The notes under the pieces: generated by a model
What the model saw: the letters and a program-made list of their open reading frames with translations, nothing else
Databases searched by the model: none
Told to the model about the DNA's origin: nothing
Part shown: positions 1-7,054 of the stretch, in pieces
Position numbering within the stretch: position 1 is the stretch's first letter
Layout: every line of letters begins with the position of its first letter
Made by a program: the position numbers and the translations under genes
Assembly (NCBI GenBank): GCA_020054965.1
Contig: JAIMZO010000020.1
Span: forward strand, 1-13,118
Direction of reading: 5' to 3'
From: Spirochaeta sp.
GTDB taxonomy: Bacteria; Spirochaetota; Spirochaetia; Sphaerochaetales; Sphaerochaetaceae
Length of the DNA: 13,118 nt

Positions 1-1008
1 GGGGGACGGAAGCCGATCCGCCTGAGGCTGAATGAACGCTTTGGCTGTGTGGTCGGTTTCGATATCCAGCCTTCGCACTATAGGGCGGTCATCATGGATA
101 TAACCGGTGGATTGCTTTACCAGAGCAAAGGGAAACTACCGGAAGTTGGATTTGATGAGATCCTTATCTTCCTGATGGACCTGGTGCTGACAGAGATAGA
201 GAAGCTCTCCATCCCATTGCTTGCCGTCATTGCTGGAATCCCCGGTATTGTGAATGCAGAAGATGGCATCATCATGTATGCAGAACCCTTTGGTCTCAAG
301 GACTATGATTTCTATGATTTCTTTGCAAAACGCTATGACGTAATGGTCTTTGTGGAGAATGATGCCAACTGCACGGCTTGGTTGGAGATGACGATCAACA
401 GGAATGTAAATCTGGGTGATTTTATGTGCATGATTGCAGACTACCATGAAGGGAATTACCAGTTTGGGGACCGTGCAGGTATCGGTGTTGGTATCGGGCT
501 CTCCATTGGGGGAAAAGTATATCATGGCTCCCATCACAGCAGCGGTGAAATCTGCACGCTGAGTTGGAGGGAGCATAACAAGGGACAGACTGGTTTGCCG
601 GAAGAGCTGCTGATCAAGTCTGTCTCTGACGAAAACGCATGGAAGACATTCATGAAAGATCTGTTCGGATCCCTCGTTCCCATCCTTTCCGTACTGGATC
701 CCCGTGTGTTCTTTGTCCATGGGAAACCGTTCAGTGATGAAGGAAGGATCAGGGAGTTCCTCCAGGGGGAGTGTCCGCAATTCCTTGCTGTCATGGACAA
801 GATTGGATGCAAGTTGCTCTTCGATACCAAGGATGAGTTTGTGGTAGCAAAGGGAGCAGCGACCATGTTCTTGCAGAAATTGTTTGCAGTTCCTGAGCTC
901 TCTGAAATTGAAAGTCGTACCCATTTCGATTGGGAGGATGTAATCGATCAAGCATATCCTATGAAGAAAACGTATAAAAAACCCAGGTTGGAGGTTACGC
1001 ATGCCTAA
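1..1008 (+). CDS. ROK-family protein, likely sugar-responsive repressor (5' end outside window)
   Basis: The reading frame is open from base 1. The residues before the first possible GTG (position 49) read GGRKPIRLRLNERFGCVVGFD, which is the usual join between the N-terminal winged helix-turn-helix arm and the ROK domain of NagC/XylR-type regulators. The gene therefore starts upstream of the window and position 49 is not the start. The ATPase-fold motif ENDANC (bases 355-372) and the glycine-rich GIGVGIGLSIGGKVYHG stretch (about 481-528) are present. After GEI (544-552) the usual zinc-binding Cys-x-Cys-Gly-x-x-Gly-Cys cluster of ROK proteins is absent, and Cys-Thr stands where Gly-His is usual. 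This argues for a ligand-sensing regulator rather than an active sugar kinase. The stop overlaps the start of the next permease gene by 8 bp, so the regulator is co-translated with the transporter. It probably senses the transported sugar or a derivative of it; that is inferred. Confidence 0.85.
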   Translation, partial: GGRKPIRLRLNERFGCVVGFDIQPSHYRAVIMDITGGLLYQSKGKLPEVGFDEILIFLMDLVLTEIEKLSIPLLAVIAGIPGIVNAEDGIIMYAEPFGLKDYDFYDFFAKRYDVMVFVENDANCTAWLEMTINRNVNLGDFMCMIADYHEGNYQFGDRAGIGVGIGLSIGGKVYHGSHHSSGEICTLSWREHNKGQTGLPEELLIKSVSDENAWKTFMKDLFGSLVPILSVLDPRVFFVHGKPFSDEGRIREFLQGECPQFLAVMDKIGCKLLFDTKDEFVVAKGAATMFLQKLFAVPELSEIESRTHFDWEDVIDQAYPMKKTYKKPRLEVTHA

Positions 1009-1909
1009 AACGCATACGCTGGCAGATGCGAAGCGAGAGCAGAAAAGGGCTTATTGGACCTTGGTGCTTCCCGGCTTTCTCATCTATATATCGGTCATGG
1101 CATTCCCGACTCTCTTTTCGATCTATCTCAGTGTAAGCGATTATAGTGGAGGAAAACTCTTTGGTGGCAAGCCGGTACATCTGGTCGGCTTCAAGTGGTA
1201 TCAGAATCTCTTCGCTGATGAGTATTTCTACCTGGCATTGAAGAACAACATGTGGATTGTCTTTGTATCTGTGTTTGGACAGATACCCCTCGGATTCTTT
1301 TTAGCCTACGTGCTATACCGAGGAATTGTGAAGTTTGCAGATTTCTTCCAGACCATGATCTATCTTCCCACCGTCATATCAACCGTTGTCATCGGTATTC
1401 TCTGGAAATCATTCTTTGCCCCCTACGGTGCATTCCCTGAACTGGTGCGGTTATTTAATCCACAGTATGAGTATGGGATAAGCAATCACCCAATGCTGCC
1501 TGTTCTCTTTGTAATCCTCTGGATGTATACCGGCATGTATTTGATCATTTTCATTGCCAATCTGCAGAAAATTGACAGTGCCGTCATTGAAGCAGCCCGG
1601 ATCGATGGTGCAACCGAGGGGCAAACGCTTCGCTACGTCATTCTTCCTGCCCTCTCAGGGGTGCTGGTTACCACAGCGATTCTCGCTATCAGTGGGTCGT
1701 TGAAGAGTTTTGACCTCATTTATGTTATGACTGCCGGTGGACCGGCAAACCGCACCAGTGTGCTCTCCATCTACATGTTCGACAAGGCCTTCAAGGGAGC
1801 CCCGCGATACCCTCTGGCCAATGCAATCAGCACGGTGATGGTCGTGATCAGTTTCATGCTTATCGGCCTGACCAAGTGGGTTGAGAAAAAGTTCGGGGGG
1901 AGGGAGTAA
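1001..1909 (+). CDS. Sugar ABC transporter permease, MalF/UgpA type
   Basis: This 302-residue inner-membrane protein has about six hydrophobic segments, starting with residues 19-45. It carries the EAA loop of binding-protein-dependent permeases (EAARIDGATEGQTLRYVILP, residues 197-216), which docks onto the ATPase. The sequence ending in TAGGPANRTSVLSIYMFDKAF (about 244-264) is typical of the CUT1 family, which imports di- and oligosaccharides. The start ATG lies inside the end of the upstream ROK gene and has GGAGG at 990-994, six bases before it. The next permease gene follows after two bases. No ATPase gene is present in the window, so a shared MsmX/UgpC-like ATPase encoded elsewhere is likely. 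The substrate is not readable from the permease. A beta-mannoside is suggested by the nearby mannosidase gene. Confidence 0.93.
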   Translation: MPKTHTLADAKREQKRAYWTLVLPGFLIYISVMAFPTLFSIYLSVSDYSGGKLFGGKPVHLVGFKWYQNLFADEYFYLALKNNMWIVFVSVFGQIPLGFFLAYVLYRGIVKFADFFQTMIYLPTVISTVVIGILWKSFFAPYGAFPELVRLFNPQYEYGISNHPMLPVLFVILWMYTGMYLIIFIANLQKIDSAVIEAARIDGATEGQTLRYVILPALSGVLVTTAILAISGSLKSFDLIYVMTAGGPANRTSVLSIYMFDKAFKGAPRYPLANAISTVMVVISFMLIGLTKWVEKKFGGRE

Positions 1910-1911
1910 CC

Positions 1912-2763
1912 ATGCGTGATGTGAAAGATACCCGCTCAACCCGGGCAAAAATCAATCTTGGGTTGATCTATGCTGTCATGATTTTCTTTACGGTCATGGC
2001 TATCTATCCTCTGCTATGGCTTGTGATGAACTCCTTCAAGACCACTACTGAGTTCCAGTTGAATAAGCTGGGTATACCGCAGGATTGGGTCCTGATCAAC
2101 TATCAGGATGCCTGGGTCAGGGGAAAATTCCCCACTCTGATACTCAACAGTATCATCTACACAGGTATTACCACGGTGGCAACACTGGTGTTTTCCTTCA
2201 TGGCAGGCTTTGCATTCGCAAAGATTCCCCATAAGGCTACCAAGTATATCCATGGCTCCTTTGTCATTGGATTGCTGTTAACCCTCCAGTCAATCATGGT
2301 CCCGCTCTTCCTGATCATCAACTGGGTGGGATTGTACAACTCCCGCCTTGGTGTCCTTATTCCCTATATCGGGATAGCAATGCCGATGGGCATCTATCTT
2401 GGCACTGAGTATATCAAGTCCATTCCCACTGCCTTGGTTGAGTCTGCACGTATCGATGGGGCGACCTATATGAAGATATTCATCTCAATTATTGTCCCGA
2501 TGGCAGCCCCTGTCGGAGTGACGGTTGCTATCCTTACAGTCACCGGTACTTGGAATGAGTTTATGTTGATCAATATCCTGACCAGTAGTGATGCTCTCAA
2601 GAGCCTGCCGGTAGGCGTTCAGAAGTTTGCAGGAGCTCTGAGCAGTGACTTCGGGAAACAATTCGCTGCATTGGTGATTGGACTGATGCCGATGTTGCTC
2701 TTCTATATGTTCTTCCGCAAGGAGATTACAAAGGGTGTTGCTGCCGGCGCTGTGAAAGGCTAG
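1912..2763 (+). CDS. Sugar ABC transporter permease, MalG/UgpE type
   Basis: This 283-residue inner-membrane protein forms the second half of the CUT1 permease heterodimer. The first membrane segment is at residues 16-40, followed by the NSFKTTTEF stretch typical of the MalG side. The EAA loop is ESARIDGATYMKIFISIIVP (177-196), with Ser in place of the second Ala, as is common. GTWNEFMLINILTSSDALKSLPVG (about 212-235) is also characteristic of MalG-type permeases, as is the C-terminal charged end after FFRKEITKG. A purine-rich ribosome binding site sits in the last codons of the preceding gene, two bases separate the stop and this ATG, and the two genes are certainly one transcript. A 172-bp gap follows before the binding-protein gene. 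Confidence 0.93.
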   Translation: MRDVKDTRSTRAKINLGLIYAVMIFFTVMAIYPLLWLVMNSFKTTTEFQLNKLGIPQDWVLINYQDAWVRGKFPTLILNSIIYTGITTVATLVFSFMAGFAFAKIPHKATKYIHGSFVIGLLLTLQSIMVPLFLIINWVGLYNSRLGVLIPYIGIAMPMGIYLGTEYIKSIPTALVESARIDGATYMKIFISIIVPMAAPVGVTVAILTVTGTWNEFMLINILTSSDALKSLPVGVQKFAGALSSDFGKQFAALVIGLMPMLLFYMFFRKEITKGVAAGAVKG

Positions 2764-2776
2764 CAGGTGAAACTGT

Positions 2777-2805
2777 TTGACAGCTGGTGGTTGTGATGGC
2801 AGTAT
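2777..2805 (+). promoter_or_regulatory. Candidate internal promoter for the binding-protein gene
   Basis: A perfect TTGACA (2777-2782) is followed after 17 bases by CAGTAT (2800-2805), a weak -10 matching only three consensus positions. A register one base later gives AGTATT. The placement directly before the operator-like repeat at 2805-2829 makes it more credible, because xylose-type ROK operators usually sit at or just downstream of the -10. It would give extra transcription of the binding-protein gene. The weak -10 keeps confidence low. Confidence 0.35.
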
Positions 2806-2829
2806 TAGTTTGTACAAAGTATGAACTAA
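2805..2829. promoter_or_regulatory. Operator-like inverted repeat resembling the XylR (ROK) binding site
   Basis: The arms TTAGTT (2805-2810) and AACTAA (2824-2829) are perfect complements separated by 13 bases, 25 bp in total. The Bacillus xyl operator, as I recall it, has the same arms, the same 25-bp length, and also begins TTAGTTTGT, which is seen here. XylR belongs to the ROK family and a ROK gene is in the same operon, so this is probably its binding site. A second, offset palindrome TTTGTACAAA (2809-2818) lies inside it. I found no second copy in the window, including upstream of the mannosidase gene. Confidence 0.55.
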
Positions 2830-2935
2830 AAGATAGGGATTGCTTCACACCTGCAACAGGGTGTGGTGAAACAAGAACCGAGCGGATGGGGAGTCCAACC
2901 GCAGGAATGTAAGAAGAAGTCATTAGGAGGTAAAA
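2830..2935 (+). promoter_or_regulatory. Leader of the binding-protein gene with a hairpin
   Basis: This is the untranslated stretch between the operator-like repeat and the ATG of the binding-protein gene. CACACC (2846-2851) pairs with GGTGTG (2860-2865). An alternative pairing of TTCAC (2844-2848) with GTGAA (2866-2870) competes for the same bases. No U-run follows, so it is not an intrinsic terminator. A processing or stability element that raises the binding-protein message relative to the permeases is a reasonable guess, since many sugar ABC operons have such elements. The leader ends with a strong AGGAGG (2925-2930). Confidence 0.3.
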
Positions 2936-4294
2936 ATGACTGGTTTTAAGAAAATTTCCGTATTGGCGCTTGCGCTGCTGATGGTAGTAACATCAGTTTT
3001 TGCTCAAGGTACCAAGGAAGATGCTAGTGCATCTGGGCAAGTAGAGCTTACCGTGTTGAACTACATTGACATGTCCGAGCCAAACAGTGCCAATGAGATC
3101 AAGATGGTATGGGACAAGTTTGAGGAAGAGAATCCAGACATCAAGCTGGTCCGTGAGGATCTGTTCAATGAGCCTTTCCACCAGAAGACCGAAGCCTACG
3201 TTGCGAGTGGCCAGGTGCCTGATGTGTTGTACATGTGGCCCAGTGGTCGTTCCACCAGCCTTCACACTACCCATAGCGTGAAAGACCTGATGCCGTTCCT
3301 CGAGAAAGATGGTCTGGTTGACGATTACAATCCAGCAACCATTGCTCCACAGTTCGCAGGATATCTTGCTGAACTTCCCAATGGTGTCACCACCACACAC
3401 ATGCTCTATGTGAATGCAAAGGTGCTTCGTGAGAATGGTTTTGATATTCCCAAGAGCTATGACGAGATGAAAGCAATGGTCAAGCCATTGAAGGCAAAAG
3501 GCATTGATCTGATTGCCATGGATAACATGGATGCGTGGGTCATGCAGAGCTGTCTCTTTTCCATGGTCGTTGGACGTTACGGTGGAGTTGACTGGTATGA
3601 CCAGCTTGTTGCCGGTAAAATCGACTTTACTGATGATTGGTTCGTGAAGTCCCTTGAGTTGATCGATGACATGTATAGCTCTGGAATGATCAATAGAAAC
3701 AGCCTGAGCAGCCCCTACGGTTCCTCTCGTGGTAGTTTCGCAAGCGGGAAAGCTGCCTTCTACATTGATGGCGACTGGTCCACTGCATCCTTCCAGACTG
3801 ATATCACCACCGGCAAGGCTCTGATCAGCCCGGAATCCCAGCAGAACGATTTTGAGCTCATGGTCATTCCCAACCTTCCTGGCGAAGTCATCAAGAACTC
3901 CAATAGTGGTGTTGTAGGAACTGGCTGGGGAATGAGTGCCAATATTCCTGCTGGTTCCGCCAAGGAAGCTGCTGCCTGGAGATTGATCAAGTACTTGCAG
4001 GGCGTGTATGTACAGACGTATCGCCTGACCACTGGTGCTTCATTCCCTTCAAACCTCAATGTCGATGTCGAGAAGGTCGTGGAAGAGAAGAATCTTGAGC
4101 CGTTCATTGCCAAGAGGGCCGCCTACTATACCGCATACACACCGATTACCCCGGTTATCGACGGTGTCTTGCACAGTGATGTCTACAATGTCATCAACAC
4201 CGGTTTGCAGGAAATCGGTCTTGGGGACAAGACTCCCGCGCAGGTTGCCTCTGAAGTACAGAAAGCCTGGGACAGCTGGAAGAAGAACCAGTAA
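2936..4294 (+). CDS. Sugar ABC transporter substrate-binding protein (family 1)
   Basis: This 452-residue exported protein captures the sugar outside the membrane and delivers it to the two permeases. Residues 1-23 form a signal peptide: a basic start, then the hydrophobic core SVLALALLMVVTSVFA. The likely signal peptidase I cut is after VFA at 23. There is no lipobox cysteine, so it should be a soluble periplasmic protein rather than a lipoprotein. The mature part has the features of family 1 extracellular binding proteins: the opening beta-strand VELTVLNYID, WDKFEEENPDIKLVRED, and ASGQVPDVLYMWPSG near residues 95-108. Later come SFASGKAAFYIDGDW (about 266-280) and a W-LIKYLQG segment near 348-356. 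AGGAGG lies five bases before the ATG. The ligand is unknown; a beta-mannoside is inferred from the convergent mannosidase gene. Confidence 0.92.
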   Translation: MTGFKKISVLALALLMVVTSVFAQGTKEDASASGQVELTVLNYIDMSEPNSANEIKMVWDKFEEENPDIKLVREDLFNEPFHQKTEAYVASGQVPDVLYMWPSGRSTSLHTTHSVKDLMPFLEKDGLVDDYNPATIAPQFAGYLAELPNGVTTTHMLYVNAKVLRENGFDIPKSYDEMKAMVKPLKAKGIDLIAMDNMDAWVMQSCLFSMVVGRYGGVDWYDQLVAGKIDFTDDWFVKSLELIDDMYSSGMINRNSLSSPYGSSRGSFASGKAAFYIDGDWSTASFQTDITTGKALISPESQQNDFELMVIPNLPGEVIKNSNSGVVGTGWGMSANIPAGSAKEAAAWRLIKYLQGVYVQTYRLTTGASFPSNLNVDVEKVVEEKNLEPFIAKRAAYYTAYTPITPVIDGVLHSDVYNVINTGLQEIGLGDKTPAQVASEVQKAWDSWKKNQ

Positions 4295-4318
4295 GTTCAA
4301 ACAGGCATAACAATGAAT

Positions 4319-4340
4319 GGGGGAGCCGTGAGGCTCCCCT
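4319..4340. terminator. Hairpin terminator between binding-protein and mannosidase genes
   Basis: GGGGAGCC (4320-4327) and GGCTCCCC (4332-4339) form a perfect 8-bp GC-rich stem with loop GTGA, extended by a G-T pair at 4319/4340. It starts 25 bp after the binding-protein stop and lies between two convergent genes. The T-run after it is poor (TGATTTG), so termination may be partial or factor-assisted. A second, weaker hairpin, GCAATC/GATTGC at 4404-4421, lies just past the mannosidase stop. Confidence 0.6.
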
Positions 4341-4423
4341 GATTTGTGCATTTCCATCTCATGAAAATTTCTCAACATATACAAAGAGAGATACTTCCAT
4401 CGAGCAATCTAAGCTGATTGCCC

Positions 4424-6922
4424 TTAGTGGCTGCTTCCCCAAAGATCATATATCTTCAGTTGCTTCTTGAAATCTTCCAGGCTGACTTCTTCTCTCGGCT
4501 TGAAGGTGACCACTTTCTGTGCGGTAGGACGGATTGCAAACAGATTGTCACTGAATACCCCACTGATGCCTTCAGCTTCCAGTGCGACCTCGAAAGCAGG
4601 ATAGGTACAGCTTACAGTAACGGAGAATCCTCCAGCTGTTTTTGAAACCTCGCTCTTTATCCCAGGATTCTTCAGGTTGCTCCGCTTCGGCTTCTCCAAC
4701 ATCAGTTGATTCTCGATGTAAAGATCATCGCTTTTCAGTTTCAGATAGATGAAGGTGTTCTCCCGATCAATCTTGCGTTTCTTGTGAAGGTTGATGGTGC
4801 ACATATGGGAGCTGCTTCTAGCCTTGCAGTCCATGTGATATTCCATCTTGTTCAGCTTCTTGCCTTCATAGGTACAGAACTTGACCGAGAGTTTTGCATC
4901 CTTGATCTCTTTTGGCCCGTCATTTACCACGTATACCTCTACGATGCCGTCTTCCTTCATGTAGGCGACCGGGAGGGCGGGACTGTAAAACCGTTTTGCT
5001 GCATAGTGAAGCAGTTTCCAGTTGCCGTGGTAGTCGATGGAGGACCAGGAGGCAACAGGCCAGTTGTCATTCAGCTGCCAGTACAGTGCTCCCATGCAGT
5101 GAGGCATGGTGGTTCTCCAGTACTCGATCGCCATCTTCATCGCCTTGGCCTGTTGTACCTGCGAGAGGTAGAGCATTTGGGCGAAAGAAGAGGGGAAGCG
5201 GTAGTATCTGGTAAAGTTTTCCATGATGATGGGGTTGCCGCGAGGATTTTTCTGGTGATGTTCCATCACCTTGCTGGTAAGATTCCACATCTCTTCTGTG
5301 GCGTAGCTTTTCACTGTGTCCAGGAGCGGAAAACTCTGGAAGCCGAACTCACTCACAAACCGTGGGTTGATGGAGTAGTACTCCTCAAAGCTTTTCCCTT
5401 CATGCCAGACCGACCAGAAGTGCATGTCGCCCTTGCTGTCATCATGCCAGTTGTCCGAGTAATCATTCTCTCCAGCACTTGGGCTGCTAGGCCACCACTG
5501 CCTGCCCGGGTCAAGTTCCTTGATGACCCTTCCTACCACACCCTCATTGAGTCGGTCGTAGTCGATGACATAGCGGATATGATTCTTTCTCGACTCCTCG
5601 TACCAGGAGATGGCACCCAGATCCTCATTGTTCCCACACCAGAGGGCAAGGCTCGGATGATCCTTCAGCCGCGGTACCTGGTAACGGAGCTCTGCCTCCA
5701 CACTGGCGAGGAACTCAGCATTGGTTGGGTACATTGAGCAGCTGAACATGCAGTCCTGCCACACAAGCAGTCCCTTCTCATCGCAAAGGTCATAGAACAC
5801 ATCTTTCTCGTAGAGGCCACCTCCCCAGACGCGGATCATATTCATGTTTGCATCAACACAGGACTGCAACAAATACTCATAACGATCGGGGGTCAACCGA
5901 CCGGGGAGGGCATCGAGAGGAATCCAGTTGGTACCTTTTGCAAAGATATCACGTCCATTGACGTTGAATACCATGGGCTTGCCGCCATCTGGTTCAGCTT
6001 CGGTGCGTAAAAGCAAGGTCCTGAACCCGATGCGTTTTTCTGTCTGTTGGCTTCCAACGCTCAGTTGCAAAGGATAGAGCGTTGCCTTTCCTTCTCCATG
6101 GGGCCACCATCGTTTCACCTGTTTGCACTGAAGGCGGAACTCTATCTTGTTGAGCCCTTGCTTCATATGCACCGTCCCTTCTTGCTCTGAGCCAGCCAGC
6201 ATAAGACGGCAATCAAGGCTCTGTTCCTGTCTTGCGTTGTAGATTACCCGCACTACAGCGTCCCATTGGTCTTTCCCCATCTCAATGGTATCGCAGGTCA
6301 ATTCCTCGATGATACCTTCATCGATGAATGAGAGTTCAATCGGTTCATATACACCCATGGCGAGAATGCAAGGACCCCAGTCCCAACCACTGTGGCACTG
6401 ACTCTTGCGTACCAGGTTGCGGTGCTTTGCACTTACAGGATACTCAGAGTAGGGGATCGGATAGGGAAGGGTTTCTGCCAATTCCACAGCTTTCTTCTCT
6501 GCACTGGTGAACGTAAGCGTGAGTGTATGCTCTCCTGCCTTGAGTTTTCCCCCTAGGTCAAAACGCCAACGACGGAACTGATTGTCCAGTCTGCCGACCT
6601 CTTCACCGTCCAGGTGGATGGTGATAATGGTATCAGCCATTTTCAAGGTGAGTATCGCTCTTCCTGCTGTGAGCATTGAATCATCCACATTGAACGTCTT
6701 GCTCAATACCCAGTCGTGTTGTCCAACCCATTGTATGTCCAGTTCCTGCTGGCCGATATAGGGGTCTGCGATTATCTCTGCTGCCAGAAGGGCTGAGTGA
6801 ATATCGCCAGGGAGATTACAAGGTATGGACTCGTGTTCCAGAAAATACTGGCAATAAGGAGCGATTGCCTTATTGTCCAACGGGCTCAAACGCCAGATTC
6901 CATTCACATTGAGTGTTTGCAT
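4424..6922 (-). CDS. Beta-mannosidase, glycoside hydrolase family 2
   Basis: The enzyme releases beta-linked mannose from the non-reducing end of manno-oligosaccharides. It is 832 residues from the ATG at 6922, which has GGAGG at 6933-6937. An ATG further upstream at 7078 would add 52 residues of non-homologous character and overlap the next gene, so I reject it. Family hallmarks in order are the jelly-roll N-terminal domain with HSGWDWGP (177-184), an immunoglobulin-like domain, and FAKGTNWIPLDALPGR (327-342) at the start of the TIM barrel. RVWGGGLYE follows at 364-372. LALWCGNNED holds the probable acid/base Glu433 and RFVSEFGFQSFP the probable nucleophile Glu525. There is no signal peptide, so it acts in the cytosol on sugars brought in by the transporter. 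The gene converges on the transporter operon and is divergent from the cyclase gene. Confidence 0.93.
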   Translation of the reverse strand: MQTLNVNGIWRLSPLDNKAIAPYCQYFLEHESIPCNLPGDIHSALLAAEIIADPYIGQQELDIQWVGQHDWVLSKTFNVDDSMLTAGRAILTLKMADTIITIHLDGEEVGRLDNQFRRWRFDLGGKLKAGEHTLTLTFTSAEKKAVELAETLPYPIPYSEYPVSAKHRNLVRKSQCHSGWDWGPCILAMGVYEPIELSFIDEGIIEELTCDTIEMGKDQWDAVVRVIYNARQEQSLDCRLMLAGSEQEGTVHMKQGLNKIEFRLQCKQVKRWWPHGEGKATLYPLQLSVGSQQTEKRIGFRTLLLRTEAEPDGGKPMVFNVNGRDIFAKGTNWIPLDALPGRLTPDRYEYLLQSCVDANMNMIRVWGGGLYEKDVFYDLCDEKGLLVWQDCMFSCSMYPTNAEFLASVEAELRYQVPRLKDHPSLALWCGNNEDLGAISWYEESRKNHIRYVIDYDRLNEGVVGRVIKELDPGRQWWPSSPSAGENDYSDNWHDDSKGDMHFWSVWHEGKSFEEYYSINPRFVSEFGFQSFPLLDTVKSYATEEMWNLTSKVMEHHQKNPRGNPIIMENFTRYYRFPSSFAQMLYLSQVQQAKAMKMAIEYWRTTMPHCMGALYWQLNDNWPVASWSSIDYHGNWKLLHYAAKRFYSPALPVAYMKEDGIVEVYVVNDGPKEIKDAKLSVKFCTYEGKKLNKMEYHMDCKARSSSHMCTINLHKKRKIDRENTFIYLKLKSDDLYIENQLMLEKPKRSNLKNPGIKSEVSKTAGGFSVTVSCTYPAFEVALEAEGISGVFSDNLFAIRPTAQKVVTFKPREEVSLEDFKKQLKIYDLWGSSH

Positions 6923-6944
6923 GTAGGGTAAACCTCCAAAAATA

Positions 6945-6950
6945 AGTATA
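6945..6950 (-). promoter_or_regulatory. Possible -10 element of the beta-mannosidase gene
   Basis: TATACT on the minus strand lies 22 bases before the chosen ATG and 7 bases before its ribosome binding site. No convincing -35 is seen 16-18 bases upstream, so it would need an activator or be an extended element. The implied leader is only about 15 bases. No copy of the xyl-like operator is seen near it. Confidence 0.3.
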
Positions 6951-6994
6951 GCATAGACACCCTTTACAGGGGCGAATTGTTCTTTGCTTCTCTC

Positions 6995-7023
6995 TTGAGG
7001 CTTTCCATCAACGAATTTATACT
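6995..7023 (+). promoter_or_regulatory. Sigma70-type promoter of the diguanylate cyclase gene
   Basis: TTGAGG (6995-7000), a 17-base spacer and TATACT (7018-7023) give a near-consensus promoter. Transcription would start near 7030, ahead of the ribosome binding site AAGGAGAG (7043-7050) and the ATG at 7055. It lies in the 132-bp divergent region shared with the mannosidase gene. Confidence 0.6.
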
Positions 7024-7054
7024 GCAGGGAACGACAATCTGAAAGGAGAGTGGA

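Noticed and set aside
136..1002. A 288-codon minus-strand frame opposite the ROK gene
   Set aside because: It is the antisense shadow of the ROK coding region, with no recognisable domain.
49..1008. A complete 319-residue gene starting with GTG at 49
   Set aside because: The frame is open back to base 1 and the upstream residues match the normal ROK linker, so the gene is cut by the window edge.
4706..5737. A 343-codon plus-strand frame opposite the mannosidase gene
   Set aside because: It is antisense to a well-supported GH2 gene, with no ribosome binding site and no protein motif; its length follows from the codon bias of the real gene.
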